Shown here: one piece after another, positions 1 to 8,961 of the stretch | How the letters are laid out: every line of letters begins with the position of its first letter | Position numbering within the stretch: position 1 is the stretch's first letter | Assembly: GCA_002788755.1 (NCBI GenBank) | Contig: PFRW01000063.1 | Span: 15,173-79,172, forward strand | Source of the DNA: Candidatus Peregrinibacteria bacterium CG_4_9_14_0_2_um_filter_41_14 | Lineage (GTDB): Bacteria > Patescibacteriota > Gracilibacteria > UBA1369 > UM-FILTER-41-14 | Direction of reading: 5' to 3' | DNA length: 64,000 nt | Program-made: the position numbers and the translations under genes | The notes under the pieces: model-generated | The model's database searches: none | Told to the model about the DNA's origin: nothing | What the model saw: only the letters and a program-made list of their open reading frames with translations

Positions 1-667
1 TACTACCTGACCTTGTAGACATTGGTACGCCTTCTAAAGGTGTAAATCCCATAGAACAGTCCAAAGACTGCCCATTGGCAATAGCAGTTAAACTACACCC
101 ACTGCCTAAGTGACAAGAAATAAACCGCACACGCTTATTCTTCAGGATTTCGATTGTCTTATTGGCAATATAGTTATGGCTAATTCCATGAAAGCCATAC
201 TTGCGCACGGCATGCTTTTTATATAGATAGTAGGGAAGCGCATACAAATAATTTTCCTCAGGAATTGTTGAATGAAAAGCAGTATCAAAAATGGCATAAT
301 GAGGGCATTTAACCAGCTTTTCCGCAGCATTAATTCCTTCTAGATTATATGGATTATGCAGTGGTGCCAAATCGGACAAATTTTTAATATCAGTTTTTAC
401 ACGTCGATTAATTAAGGCAGGCCGCTCGTATTTTTCTCCACCATGTACAACTCGATGACAAACAAAATTGACTTGATCTAAGGACTTAATAATACCTATT
501 TGCATCATTTTATCGATTAATAATGCCAATGACTTTTCATATATCTCACTAGATTGATTTTTTTCCAATCTCTCTACTTTGTCATCAAAATAAATCTCAT
601 TTGTTACGGGATTAACTAAGCTAACCTTAATTGATGATGATCCACAATTTACAGCCAAAAAATACAT
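1..667 (-). CDS. ackA: Acetate kinase, C-terminal part cut off by the window edge
   Basis: Makes ATP and acetate from acetyl phosphate and ADP, the last step of the Pta-AckA pathway, in the cytoplasm. The frame opens with an ATG at 667 (MYFLAVNCGSSSIKVSLVN), the phosphate-binding NxGSSSxK start of the acetate kinase family. It stays open to base 1, where it reads DCSMGFTPLEGVPMSTRSGS, the conserved family segment. About 222 of roughly 400 residues are present; the break is the window edge, not a mutation. It begins 5 bases after the pta stop, so the two are almost certainly co-transcribed and supply substrate-level ATP. Confidence 0.95.
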   Translation of the reverse strand, partial: MYFLAVNCGSSSIKVSLVNPVTNEIYFDDKVERLEKNQSSEIYEKSLALLIDKMMQIGIIKSLDQVNFVCHRVVHGGEKYERPALINRRVKTDIKNLSDLAPLHNPYNLEGINAAEKLVKCPHYAIFDTAFHSTIPEENYLYALPYYLYKKHAVRKYGFHGISHNYIANKTIEILKNKRVRFISCHLGSGCSLTAIANGQSLDCSMGFTPLEGVPMSTRSGS

Positions 668-672
668 AATAA

Positions 673-1653
673 TTATTTAGAGAGTTGAGCCTGAACAGTC
701 GTAATTGCCGCTAAGTTAGCGATATCCATAAAGTTACAGCCCCGTGATAAATCATTAACGGGACGAGTCAAACCTTGCAAAATCGGCCCAATTGCTTTAG
801 CACCGGCCAAACGTTCCACTAGTTTATAACCTATATTCCCAGCCTCTAGGCTTGGAAATATTAATATATTTGCATCACCCTGCAATGGACTATTTGGTGC
901 CTTTTTACTGGCTACACTTGGCACCATTGCTGCATCTACTTGAATGTCGCCATCTATTAATAAATCCGGCGCCTTACTTTTTACCAAACTAGTAGCAAGT
1001 TTTACTTTTTCCACTAAAGGATGTGTTGCGGAACTATGTGTAGAAAATGATAACATTGCCACTTTGGGAATGATACCAAACTGCTTGGCAGTTTTAGCTG
1101 TGTCTAATGCTATGCCGGCTAAATCTTCGGGACTTGGATCTATATTAATCGCACAATCGGCAAACATATAAACTTTTTCATCCATTACCAAAAAGAAAAA
1201 TCCGGAAACACGAGCAAAATCATCCTTCGCAACCAATAACTCTAGGGCGGGGCGTACAGTTTGTGCTGTTGTAAACGTAGTACCAGAAATCATACCATCA
1301 ACCATTCCTTCATAAACAAGCATCGTCCCATAGTGATTAACATCAGTCATAAGGCTTGTAGCCTCACTCAACGTTACGTGCTTATGTTTCCGTAACTCAG
1401 CATAGGTAGCAGCAAATTGATCCTTATAACGCCAATCAACGCACTCTAAAAACTCCCCCTCAACTAAATCATACTGATTAAGTAAAGGTTCTAACCGGAG
1501 ACGATCACCTAGCAAAAAAACCTTTGCTAATTTTTCGGTCACTATCAATTGCGCCGCCTGCAAAATGCGCTCATCAAGTAAGGCTTCAGGAAAAATGATA
1601 CGTTGCGGATTACTGCTGGCTTTAGTTTTTATTTTTGATAAAAAATTTTGCAT
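673..1653 (-). CDS. pta: Phosphate acetyltransferase
   Basis: Converts acetyl-CoA and phosphate to acetyl phosphate, which AckA encoded just downstream then uses. The 326-residue length fits the single-domain PTA_PTB enzyme, without the regulatory extension of the long enterobacterial form. Visible family blocks are LSFSTHSSA (about 200-208), DGDIQVDAA (about 234-242), FPSLEAGNIGYK (about 266-277) and GPILQGLTRPVNDLSRG near the C-terminus. The usual glycine in the first block (STxGSA) is serine here, a mild deviation. The ATG at 1653 leaves 14 bases after the preceding lipoprotein stop. Confidence 0.95.
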   Translation of the reverse strand: MQNFLSKIKTKASSNPQRIIFPEALLDERILQAAQLIVTEKLAKVFLLGDRLRLEPLLNQYDLVEGEFLECVDWRYKDQFAATYAELRKHKHVTLSEATSLMTDVNHYGTMLVYEGMVDGMISGTTFTTAQTVRPALELLVAKDDFARVSGFFFLVMDEKVYMFADCAINIDPSPEDLAGIALDTAKTAKQFGIIPKVAMLSFSTHSSATHPLVEKVKLATSLVKSKAPDLLIDGDIQVDAAMVPSVASKKAPNSPLQGDANILIFPSLEAGNIGYKLVERLAGAKAIGPILQGLTRPVNDLSRGCNFMDIANLAAITTVQAQLSK

Positions 1654-1667
1654 TCTACAATTAAAAA

Positions 1668-1913
1668 CTAATTGCCTATATTTTTGACAGCATCTTTGGC
1701 CTCTTTAATTTCTTTAGCGGCACTTTTTACATCACCAATAAATTCTTTTGTTTCAGTAATACTGGCCTTAATTTCACCTGTAGTTGAATCAAAATCATTT
1801 TTTAGGGAATTAGCCGAAGCACCCAAATCTGACTTAACTTTGTCGCATCCCAACAAAAAAATTGTAACTACTAACAAAATTACAACAAAATAAAATTTTT
1901 TATTATTTGTCAT
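1668..1913 (-). CDS. Small lipoprotein, function unknown
   Basis: An 81-residue protein with a textbook type II signal: a short charged start (MTNNKK), a hydrophobic core (FYFVVILLVVTIF) and the lipobox LLGC. The mature part is a short, charged, probably helical tail rich in Lys, Glu and Asp (TKEFIGDVKSAAKEIKEAK), resembling small coiled-coil lipoproteins. A TTG lies 12 bases further upstream, but the ATG at 1913 is preferred because it overlaps the preceding gene by only 11 bases. No function can be assigned; a membrane-anchored helical spacer is a guess. Confidence 0.75.
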   Translation of the reverse strand: MTNNKKFYFVVILLVVTIFLLGCDKVKSDLGASANSLKNDFDSTTGEIKASITETKEFIGDVKSAAKEIKEAKDAVKNIGN

Positions 1914-2223
1914 TTGATTTTTCAATTTTAAATAAAGACTTAAAGTTACCAGAAAAATCTCGAAGGAAATTTTTCACATCCAACACGTCATTTTCGGAAA
2001 CATACGAGTAACTATTGGCACTTACTTTAATCCCAAGATGTTTGCGCAATTTATTCTCATCATCCGAAGGCAATAAACTAATATTGGCAAATACTTGCAC
2101 TTCGCATTTTCTGCAACCAAGAACAACATCACATTGCCCTTCAATAACATTGGTAATCATAACATCACGATTACTATAAGACTTCCGACACTTGGGACAT
2201 CGGAACTTTCGCTTTAACTGCAT
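1903..2223 (-). CDS. Zinc-ribbon protein, function unknown
   Basis: A 106-residue protein with two CxxC knuckles, CPKC near residue 9 and CRKC near residue 38, typical of a transcription-factor-like zinc ribbon. No further domain is recognisable in the C-terminal half. The frame is open to 2253, but the ATG at 2223 is preceded by a purine-rich GAAAGAAG five bases upstream, a plausible ribosome binding site, whereas the upstream ATG lacks one. It lies between gltX and the lipoprotein in the same orientation. Nucleic-acid or protein binding is inferred from the fold only. Confidence 0.7.
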   Translation of the reverse strand: MQLKRKFRCPKCRKSYSNRDVMITNVIEGQCDVVLGCRKCEVQVFANISLLPSDDENKLRKHLGIKVSANSYSYVSENDVLDVKNFLRDFSGNFKSLFKIEKSNDK

Positions 2224-2316
2224 TATTACTTCTTTCAATAACAAGAAATTCATATTTTTAATGCTTTAATACTAAAAACACTCCATATGCTACCAGTATG
2301 CCTTCAAATGTAAAGG

Positions 2317-3909
2317 CTAACTACCTATTTTTTCCAAATAGTCAGCAGCCGCTCTCAAGCGGCCTTGCGCCCGTTCCGCACCCATTGCCCAAGCCATTTC
2401 AAAAACACCGGGTGAAAACTGCTCCCCCGATAATGCCACGCGGCAAGGCCAAAGCATTTGGCCGGTTTTTACTTCCATTATTTCAATCAATTCAATCCAT
2501 CTTGCTTTAAGAGAATTCGGTGTTTTAAAGTCTTCCCCAGTCAACTCACCAGCTGACCTCCGCAGCACCAAAATGGCTACACTGGCATCAACCTCCAGTT
2601 TCTCATTCAACAATACTTCCTTTTTATAATCCAACTTATCTACAAAATAAAAACTGATATAATTCATTACTTGAGCCGGCTCTTGCAAAATCTTTTCTTC
2701 CACAGTGATTAAAGCTCTTAATAAAAAATCTTCATCCTGCTTCTCTAAAAGATTTTCAGACAAATCTCCTTTTACTAATTCTAACAACTTCCGACCTCTT
2801 TCTAAAGTAAAATTTTGATCTAAATGTTCACTGCTAAAAACAAAATTAAAATGGTTCGGCTTAAATTCATGGATTTCAACAGCTGGATCTAGTTTTTTGG
2901 CAACCACCTTCAACTCGTTTAAATAAGCTAAACGACGCCATTGCCAGTTGTACCAATCCAACTTATCTAAATCAAAAATCGCTCCTGACTTCTGCACGCG
3001 ATCAATCGAAAAAGACTCAATTAGCTCATCCATTGTATAAATTTCTTTGTTATCATTTGTATTCCAGCCTAGTAGTGCAATAAAATTAATAATTGCCTCT
3101 TTAATATAACCCTTTTGCCGATAAGACTCGGTAGAAACATCATTTTGTCTTTTTGATAATTTGCTACGATCCTTATTCAAGATTAATGGCAGATGAGCAA
3201 ATTCTGGTTGATTCCAGCCAAAAGCCTCATAAAGCAAAATGTGCTTAGGCGTAGAAGGTAGCCATTCTTCACCACGAAAAACATGGGTGATTTCCATTAA
3301 GTGATCATCCACAACCGATGCTAAATGATAAGTAGGGAAACCATCGGATTTTAATAAAACTTGATCTTCCAAGTCCTTAGACTCAAATTTTACACGACCC
3401 CTAATATTATCAATAAACTCTACTCTTCGACTTGTTGGCATTTTTTGGCGCAAAACAAACGGTATTTTTGCCTCAAGCTTTTCGGCAACCTCCTTAGAAC
3501 TTAAACTACTACAACGACCATCGTATTTAGGTGGCAAACTAAACTTCTTTTGCTGTTCTCTCATTTCATCCAAAGTCTCTTTCTTACAAAAACAGTAATA
3601 AGCATGCCCATTTTCCACCAACTCAAACGCATATTTTTTATAGATATCCAAACGCTCAGATTGAATATATGGTGCAAAAGGTCCGCCAACTTCCGGTCCC
3701 TCATCAAAGTTCAATCCGGCCCAACGCAAATTCTCAATCAAATTCTCTAATGAGCCACTAACTAAACGTTCTTGGTCTGTATCTTCAATACGTAAAATAA
3801 ATGTACCTCCCATTTTTTTGGCAAGCAGATAACAATACAAAGCGGTCCTGAGACCGCCGATATGCAGGTATCCGGTAGGCGATGGCGCAAAACGTGTCCG
3901 AACTGTCAT
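2317..3909 (-). CDS. gltX: Glutamyl-tRNA synthetase
   Basis: Class I synthetase charging tRNA-Glu. The N-terminus RTRFAPSPTGYLHIGGLRTA holds the HIGH-type signature (HIGG, about 17-20), and KLSKR near residue 253 is the KMSKS equivalent. The 530 residues are somewhat longer than the usual 460-500. No amidotransferase or GlnRS gene is in the window, so whether it also charges tRNA-Gln cannot be judged. It starts the leftward gltX-to-ackA series. A near-consensus -35 (TTGACT, read on the minus strand near 3940) lies in the divergent gap with metG, but no well-spaced -10 goes with it. Confidence 0.96.
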   Translation of the reverse strand: MTVRTRFAPSPTGYLHIGGLRTALYCYLLAKKMGGTFILRIEDTDQERLVSGSLENLIENLRWAGLNFDEGPEVGGPFAPYIQSERLDIYKKYAFELVENGHAYYCFCKKETLDEMREQQKKFSLPPKYDGRCSSLSSKEVAEKLEAKIPFVLRQKMPTSRRVEFIDNIRGRVKFESKDLEDQVLLKSDGFPTYHLASVVDDHLMEITHVFRGEEWLPSTPKHILLYEAFGWNQPEFAHLPLILNKDRSKLSKRQNDVSTESYRQKGYIKEAIINFIALLGWNTNDNKEIYTMDELIESFSIDRVQKSGAIFDLDKLDWYNWQWRRLAYLNELKVVAKKLDPAVEIHEFKPNHFNFVFSSEHLDQNFTLERGRKLLELVKGDLSENLLEKQDEDFLLRALITVEEKILQEPAQVMNYISFYFVDKLDYKKEVLLNEKLEVDASVAILVLRRSAGELTGEDFKTPNSLKARWIELIEIMEVKTGQMLWPCRVALSGEQFSPGVFEMAWAMGAERAQGRLRAAADYLEKIGS

Positions 3910-4007
3910 AGTATATATTTAAACTGATTTAAGCCTACTATAGTCAATAATTCGCTTTTTTCCAACCTTTAATTAGGGTATAAATTAAAAGAATTAATTA
4001 TAAGCAC

Positions 4008-5519
4008 ATGTCACAAGAAACATATTACATTACAACCGCAATTGCCTACGTTAACGGCCGCCCACACATTGGCCACGCCATGGAAATGCTGCAAGCCGAC
4101 TGCCTAGCCCGCTACAACCGTTTAATTGGCAATGACACCTACTTTTTAACAGGAACCGACGAATTCGGCAGCAAAGTCTACAAAACCGCCGAAGATGCCG
4201 GCATTAGTGTTGAAAAACTGGTAGACCAAAATGTCATTCCATTTCAGGAACTAACTACAAAATTAAACTTATCACACGACCAATTTATTCGAACTTCATC
4301 CGCTCAACATCGCACCGGCGCCCAAAAACTGTGGCAAAAACTAGTCGACAACAACGATATTTACAAAGACACCTACGAAGGCCTCTACTGCATTGGCTGC
4401 GAAACCTACCTAGGGCCCAAAGAGCTAGAAGACGGCAAATGCGCCATCCACAAAAAAGAACCGGAACTAATTAAAGAAGAAAACTACTTTTTTAAACTCT
4501 CCAAATATAACGATCAAATTAAAGAATTAATCACAAGCGATAAACTAAAAATCCACCCGGAAGCCCGCCGCAACGAAATCCTGGCCCAATTAGAAAGGGG
4601 ACTGCACGACATCAGTTTTTCCAGACCAAAATCCGCACTACCTTGGGGAGTAGAAGTCCCAAACGACTCCGACCACGTTATGTACGTATGGTGTGACGCC
4701 CTCTCCAACTACATTACCGCCTTAGACTTTGAACATGATTCCGCCCTTTTTCAAAAATATTGGCCGGCCCAAATGCAAGTCATCGGCAAAGATATTCTCC
4801 GTTTTCATGCCGGCATCTGGATTGGCATGCTCCTTGCCGCCAAGCTACCAATTCCTGAAGCAATCGGCGTCCACGGCTTTATGACAAGCGAAGGCCACAA
4901 AATGAGCAAATCCCTCGGCAACGTCATCGACCCCTTTGACATTATCGATCAATACGGTGTTGATCCAGTCCGTTATTACCTCCTTAAAGAAATCCCCACA
5001 GCCGACGACGGCGACTTTAACCACGACCGTTTTAAAGAAGTCCACCAAAGCGACCTCGCCAACAACCTCGGCAATCTCTTTAGCCGCGTCACCGCCATGC
5101 TCCAAAAATACAACGACGGCAAAACCCTAGAACTAAAAGCCTCCGAAGCCCTAACTCAAAGCCTAGAAACAGCCTGGCAAACCTACCACCATCAACTCAA
5201 ACAATTCGACCTTAAAAAAGCGGCCGAAGCCATCATGCAACTACTAGACTTTGGCAACAAATACATCGAGCAAAACCAACCATGGACCCTCGCCAAAACC
5301 GAACCGGAACACGCAAACCAAATCCTCACCGAACTAATCGAACTCCTGCGCCACAGCTCCATTATGCTAACACCATACCTACCCCAAACCGCTGCCGTTA
5401 TCCAAGAGCGCCTCAACTACGTTCCAACAGCCGATTTTCAAACATCGATCAAAACACCTCTTCCTCAAGGACATGAAATTAGCAAAGGCGAATCACTTTT
5501 CCCACGTATAGAATCCTAG
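4008..5519 (+). CDS. metG: Methionyl-tRNA synthetase
   Basis: Class I synthetase charging tRNA-Met for initiation and elongation. HIGH is at residues 20-23 (GRPHIGHAME) and KMSKS at about 299-303 (HKMSKSLGN). The connective peptide has a single zinc knuckle, CIGC followed by CAIH, as in the one-knuckle MetRS type. At 503 residues it lacks the C-terminal EMAP-II-like tRNA-binding extension. It is transcribed alone, divergently from gltX; a TATAAAT sequence about 25 bases upstream may be its -10. Its TAG stop overlaps the stop of the facing pilin gene in a shared CTAG. Confidence 0.97.
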   Translation: MSQETYYITTAIAYVNGRPHIGHAMEMLQADCLARYNRLIGNDTYFLTGTDEFGSKVYKTAEDAGISVEKLVDQNVIPFQELTTKLNLSHDQFIRTSSAQHRTGAQKLWQKLVDNNDIYKDTYEGLYCIGCETYLGPKELEDGKCAIHKKEPELIKEENYFFKLSKYNDQIKELITSDKLKIHPEARRNEILAQLERGLHDISFSRPKSALPWGVEVPNDSDHVMYVWCDALSNYITALDFEHDSALFQKYWPAQMQVIGKDILRFHAGIWIGMLLAAKLPIPEAIGVHGFMTSEGHKMSKSLGNVIDPFDIIDQYGVDPVRYYLLKEIPTADDGDFNHDRFKEVHQSDLANNLGNLFSRVTAMLQKYNDGKTLELKASEALTQSLETAWQTYHHQLKQFDLKKAAEAIMQLLDFGNKYIEQNQPWTLAKTEPEHANQILTELIELLRHSSIMLTPYLPQTAAVIQERLNYVPTADFQTSIKTPLPQGHEISKGESLFPRIES

Positions 5520-5851
5520 TTAGCCACAGAGACCAATAAATCGAATACAGTGGAAACAATTGCGTAAGACAGAATCAGGATTAACAAAGCCACAACGGCC
5601 CAAATTAGACCTGATTTTGCTTTGCCCATTTGCTCATCATCACCAACCGAAATCACATACCTAAACCCCGCAATAATAATAAAAATAATGGCAAGCGCAC
5701 CGGCAAATTGAATCGCCGTTAACACAAAATCTCCCACTAATTTAGAAGCCTGCTCCTCAATCGTACCACCCTTAATGGCGGGCAGATTCTCAGGACGAAC
5801 ATCATCCGGCAAACTTATTTGAGCAATTTGTAATTGTAGCCAACTCAACAT
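5516..5851 (-). CDS. T4SS-pilin-like two-helix membrane protein (1 of 5)
   Basis: A 111-residue protein: a short polar N-terminus, then two membrane helices (about 45-70 and 84-108) separated by a charged loop, SVGDDEQMGKAKSG. The loop GDDEQ-K-K is the hallmark of the small VirB2/TrbC-like 'T4SS pilin' family (PF18895-type) common in Patescibacteria. No clear signal peptide is visible, unlike the three upstream relatives. It is the last gene of a five-gene array behind ftsK. A role as the subunit of a secretion or uptake pilus is inferred from the family, not shown. Confidence 0.8.
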   Translation of the reverse strand: MLSWLQLQIAQISLPDDVRPENLPAIKGGTIEEQASKLVGDFVLTAIQFAGALAIIFIIIAGFRYVISVGDDEQMGKAKSGLIWAVVALLILILSYAIVSTVFDLLVSVAN

Positions 5852-5862
5852 TTTTACAGTTT

Positions 5863-6300
5863 TTAAAGATTAACAATAACGCGCAACACACCAGACACAA
5901 GCGCAAATGCCCCACCAACAATGGCTGCCCCCAGCAACATATGAATAATTAAATCTTTCAACTTGGTCACTTCATCCTCATCACCTCTCGACAAAATCAT
6001 TCTAATACCGGCATAAACCAGCACAATAAAAATCACAATTCCCATTGCATACAAAAATAGATTTACCGCTTGCGGCAAAATATCGGTAATTAAATTTCCT
6101 TTGGGAAGGGCCACTGTCCGTCTTGCCCTTTCAGCATCAATTTCATCTTGGGTAACAGTAGAATCCGCAGGTATTTGATCTACAACCGGCGGCTTAGAAA
6201 ACAATTTCTCCGGCGAAGGAAAACTAAGTGCCAAAGCACCGTTAGTTGACGTTAAAACTAATAAACCACCAATTATAATGTTTACAAAAAAATTTCGCAT
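5863..6300 (-). CDS. T4SS-pilin-like two-helix membrane protein (2 of 5)
   Basis: A 145-residue protein with a signal peptide (MRNFFVNIIIGGLLVLTSTNGALA) and an extracytoplasmic linker. Two membrane helices follow, with the family loop ILSRGDEDEVTKLKDL between them. The open frame extends upstream to 6342, but the ATG at 6300 is the likely start because it begins one base after the stop of the preceding pilin gene and opens directly with the signal peptide. Same family and likely same structure as its neighbours; which subunit is structural cannot be told from sequence. Confidence 0.8.
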   Translation of the reverse strand: MRNFFVNIIIGGLLVLTSTNGALALSFPSPEKLFSKPPVVDQIPADSTVTQDEIDAERARRTVALPKGNLITDILPQAVNLFLYAMGIVIFIVLVYAGIRMILSRGDEDEVTKLKDLIIHMLLGAAIVGGAFALVSGVLRVIVNL

Positions 6301-6301
6301 C

Positions 6302-6832
6302 TTATTTAAAAGGTAAAGAACTAATAATCTGAACAATTGCAAAACTCAACAATGCCACAATTAAACCAACAATCGAATACAAAGCCGCATTTTTAGCCTT
6401 AGTAGCCTTATCCTCATCGCCAAGTGTGGTAAAGTACATCGCTCCTGCATAAAGTAAAACAAGAAACGACGCCAACGCAATCAGCCCAATTAATAATTTT
6501 GTAATTGATGGCAACACCGTTTTCAGAAAATATTGGCGAGCCACCTCAGGATCACTCAAGTCTGACGCACTAATTCCCGGCACACCGTCGGGTTGGGGGA
6601 GAACTGGTATGGTGTATTCTTTAACGGGGGGGACATATGTAAATTGCTCACATTCAGGCGACAACTCAACTCCTGCATCTGCACGTCCTTCACATATACC
6701 TTTCAAAATAGCTTGTGCCGTTTCTTGCTGAGCGGGTGTCAACTCATCCGTAGCAGGAGCAGTATCCTGCGCCATAGCCGTAACCGGCAACAACAGAAGC
6801 AAAAACGATAATGTAATCAATATTTTTTTCAT
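6302..6832 (-). CDS. T4SS-pilin-like two-helix membrane protein (3 of 5)
   Basis: A 176-residue protein with a cleavable signal peptide (MKKILITLSFLLLLLPVTAMA). An extracytoplasmic segment of about 80 residues has two Cys flanking CEGRADAGVELSPEC. The C-terminal helix pair carries the loop TTLGDEDKATKAKNAA. The two cysteines could form a disulfide. It is separated from the next downstream pilin by one base, which implies translational coupling. Confidence 0.8.
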   Translation of the reverse strand: MKKILITLSFLLLLLPVTAMAQDTAPATDELTPAQQETAQAILKGICEGRADAGVELSPECEQFTYVPPVKEYTIPVLPQPDGVPGISASDLSDPEVARQYFLKTVLPSITKLLIGLIALASFLVLLYAGAMYFTTLGDEDKATKAKNAALYSIVGLIVALLSFAIVQIISSLPFK

Positions 6833-6853
6833 AATTAAAATTAAACAAAAATA

Positions 6854-8107
6854 TTACCTCATTGAACCACTCTCAGTAGTCGCTGCCTCCTCTGCTGCCG
6901 CCTCTGTGGCCGCCTCCTGCAATAATTGCTTCTGCTGATCCTGAACATCTATAGGTGTAAAGAAAGTCGGATTAACAGCATAAAGTATTATTCCGGATAA
7001 AAATAAGACAGCCAAAGCAATAATCGACTGTACAATTCGTCCTTTCGCCTCATCAATTGCTTCGCCACCGGACGCACTAATTTGAATCCCACTGACCATA
7101 ATCACTAAAACGGCAATTACACCAACAATTCCCGCCGCCCACCTGTAAATGAAACCAATATAACTCTTTAGCAAATTAACGCCACTATCTGCCCAAATCG
7201 CTTGAACTTTATCGCAATAAACAACTGTTGGCAAAACACCGGTCTCATTACCGGCAACATTTAATTTATAACTACCATTATCCTGTCTAACTAAAGTCAC
7301 CGAACTCAAATTACTTCGAGTTGGCACGCACTTCTCCACAATATAAGATTCACAGTCCGTAGGTCTAATCGCATAGTGATTTGGCGCTCCGGGCACAGGC
7401 TGTAATTCTCCTTTACTATCACGCACAAAATTAAGTTCACAAATTTTTGCACGATTATACACATTTTCATTACTAATGGGCTCTTCCAAAATCGTCACTA
7501 AATTACCCAGCAAAATCGCATCCTGCAATTGAGCAAACTCGGTATCTGTACGCTCACAAATCGATGTATCCGCACTTGTTAAGTTCACACAACTACTCCC
7601 CATCGTACCAAGCAATGTTTTTTTCTGTGCTGCTTGCAGGTTTTGTTGTTCAATCACTAAATCATCAACCGCATCACAGTCAGCTTTCATCGAATTAATA
7701 TTACGATTTGCAAGAAATTTATTAATCGCAGCAATCTTATCTTGTAAAACTTTTTTTTCATCCACTTTCTCTGCTGCAAGCTTATTCAATTCAGTCTCTA
7801 ATACTGCTTGTGTTCTTGGCCCATCAAAGATCGCGTTCGCTAACCTATCGCATGTAGGCTTTGAACAATAATTACTAATTGACGTCACCGTTTTTCTGGC
7901 AAGCTTTGCACTCTCATCATCGTCACAAAAAGTTTTGATAGCTACTAGTAAATCAGCTTTATTCCCTGCCTCAATATCATTTATCAACTCATCAACATTA
8001 CCATTAACTCCTGTTGACAGTGAATCATTATTCTGTGCCAAAACAGGCAAAAATGCATAAGGCAGACATAACACCAACAACATCAAAATCAATAATATTT
8101 TTTTCAT
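6854..8107 (-). CDS. Large cysteine-rich protein with T4SS-pilin-like C-terminus (4 of 5)
   Basis: A 417-residue protein. A signal peptide is followed by about 290 extracytoplasmic residues containing at least ten Cys, several in pairs suggestive of disulfides (CSKPTCDR, CESYIVEKC). A C-terminal pair of membrane helices (about 310-380) has the loop SGGEAIDEAKGRIVQS. The last 35 residues are Ala/Glu/Gln-rich. The helix pair resembles the short pilins, but the large ectodomain does not, so it may be an adhesin-like or tip subunit of the same apparatus (inference). Start ATG 8107 follows the upstream stop by one base. Confidence 0.7.
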   Translation of the reverse strand: MKKILLILMLLVLCLPYAFLPVLAQNNDSLSTGVNGNVDELINDIEAGNKADLLVAIKTFCDDDESAKLARKTVTSISNYCSKPTCDRLANAIFDGPRTQAVLETELNKLAAEKVDEKKVLQDKIAAINKFLANRNINSMKADCDAVDDLVIEQQNLQAAQKKTLLGTMGSSCVNLTSADTSICERTDTEFAQLQDAILLGNLVTILEEPISNENVYNRAKICELNFVRDSKGELQPVPGAPNHYAIRPTDCESYIVEKCVPTRSNLSSVTLVRQDNGSYKLNVAGNETGVLPTVVYCDKVQAIWADSGVNLLKSYIGFIYRWAAGIVGVIAVLVIMVSGIQISASGGEAIDEAKGRIVQSIIALAVLFLSGIILYAVNPTFFTPIDVQDQQKQLLQEAATEAAAEEAATTESGSMR

Positions 8108-8108
8108 T

Positions 8109-8900
8109 TTAATAAATCAAAGCTTGAACAAATGTAACAATCATATAAGCAAAAATAACAATTACCATTCCGGTTAACCCCAACTTAATGACGTCCTTAC
8201 CTTTACTAAGCTGTTCATCATCACCGGCAGCCGTTAATAAGAAATATGCACCAATTACAATTACAACTAAAGCAGCCAGCCCAATCATATAAACCAATAA
8301 GCCCATCATTCGCACAATAAAATCCAAAACCGGATTACCACTGGTTCCTTTAAAAAAACCGACCTGACCAGGAGCTGTTAAAGTATCGACAGCAAAAAAT
8401 TCGCTACTATTAGGTACATCACCAGTCGTATCACGCTGACCAATATAATAGCCATATTTACTATTAGCGTCCTCGGGCACATCTGTATTTACAGCACCAC
8501 CTTTAGCTATAGCCAAATCCACTAACTTCTTTTCGCTATTCGCTCCAACATCATCAAACTCAAAGTTAGAATTGAAATCGTAATAAAAATACTTTTTATA
8601 ATCCTCTAAAGCCTTTCCTTGCAGATATTCACCACAAACGGCACATTCCAAACGTAAATCTGACCTTGCAAGATTTGCCGGTTTAGTTTCTGGACAAAGT
8701 TTTACATATTTATCACATTGATACTTAATTTTATCCGCACCAATCTGTGCATTATTTATAGACTCTGCTTCGGTAAAACTCATTTCTTCATCTGCAGCGT
8801 CCTGTGCCATCGCCACTCCCTGTACTAAACCCGCACATAAAACTAGAGCAATTAATCCGACACCCAATTTTTGTAAGTAGCTAATTAAACGCATAAGCAT
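8109..8900 (-). CDS. Cysteine-rich protein with T4SS-pilin-like C-terminus (5 of 5)
   Basis: A 263-residue protein, the first gene of the pilin array. A signal peptide (ending near GVAMAQD) is followed by an ectodomain of about 150 residues with four Cys (CDKYVKLC, CAVC). Two membrane helices with the loop TAAGDDEQLSKGKDV close the protein. The start could be the ATG at 8900 or, two codons on, at 8894. A promoter-like pair lies just upstream. Like the 417-residue neighbour, it combines a pilin-type membrane unit with an unrecognised disulfide-type ectodomain. Confidence 0.7.
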   Translation of the reverse strand: MLMRLISYLQKLGVGLIALVLCAGLVQGVAMAQDAADEEMSFTEAESINNAQIGADKIKYQCDKYVKLCPETKPANLARSDLRLECAVCGEYLQGKALEDYKKYFYYDFNSNFEFDDVGANSEKKLVDLAIAKGGAVNTDVPEDANSKYGYYIGQRDTTGDVPNSSEFFAVDTLTAPGQVGFFKGTSGNPVLDFIVRMMGLLVYMIGLAALVVIVIGAYFLLTAAGDDEQLSKGKDVIKLGLTGMVIVIFAYMIVTFVQALIY

Positions 8901-8921
8901 ACTTGGTAACTAAATCTCCTT

Positions 8922-8950
8922 ATATTACCACAAAAATCGACCATTGTCAC
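8922..8950 (-). promoter_or_regulatory. Candidate promoter of the five-gene pilin array
   Basis: Read on the minus strand: -35 GTGACA (8945-8950), 17 bp spacer, -10 TAATAT (8922-8927). Transcription would start near 8915, with an AAGGAG-like stretch just downstream and the ATG at 8900. The -10 is only a 4/6 match, so read-through from ftsK is also possible. Confidence 0.4.
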
Positions 8951-8961
8951 CTATTTAGTCG

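Noticed and set aside
4936..5130. Thr/Ser-rich frame inside metG (and similar frames inside aspS, ribD, secA)
   Set aside because: Out-of-frame shadows of strongly supported genes created by the A/C-rich + strand.
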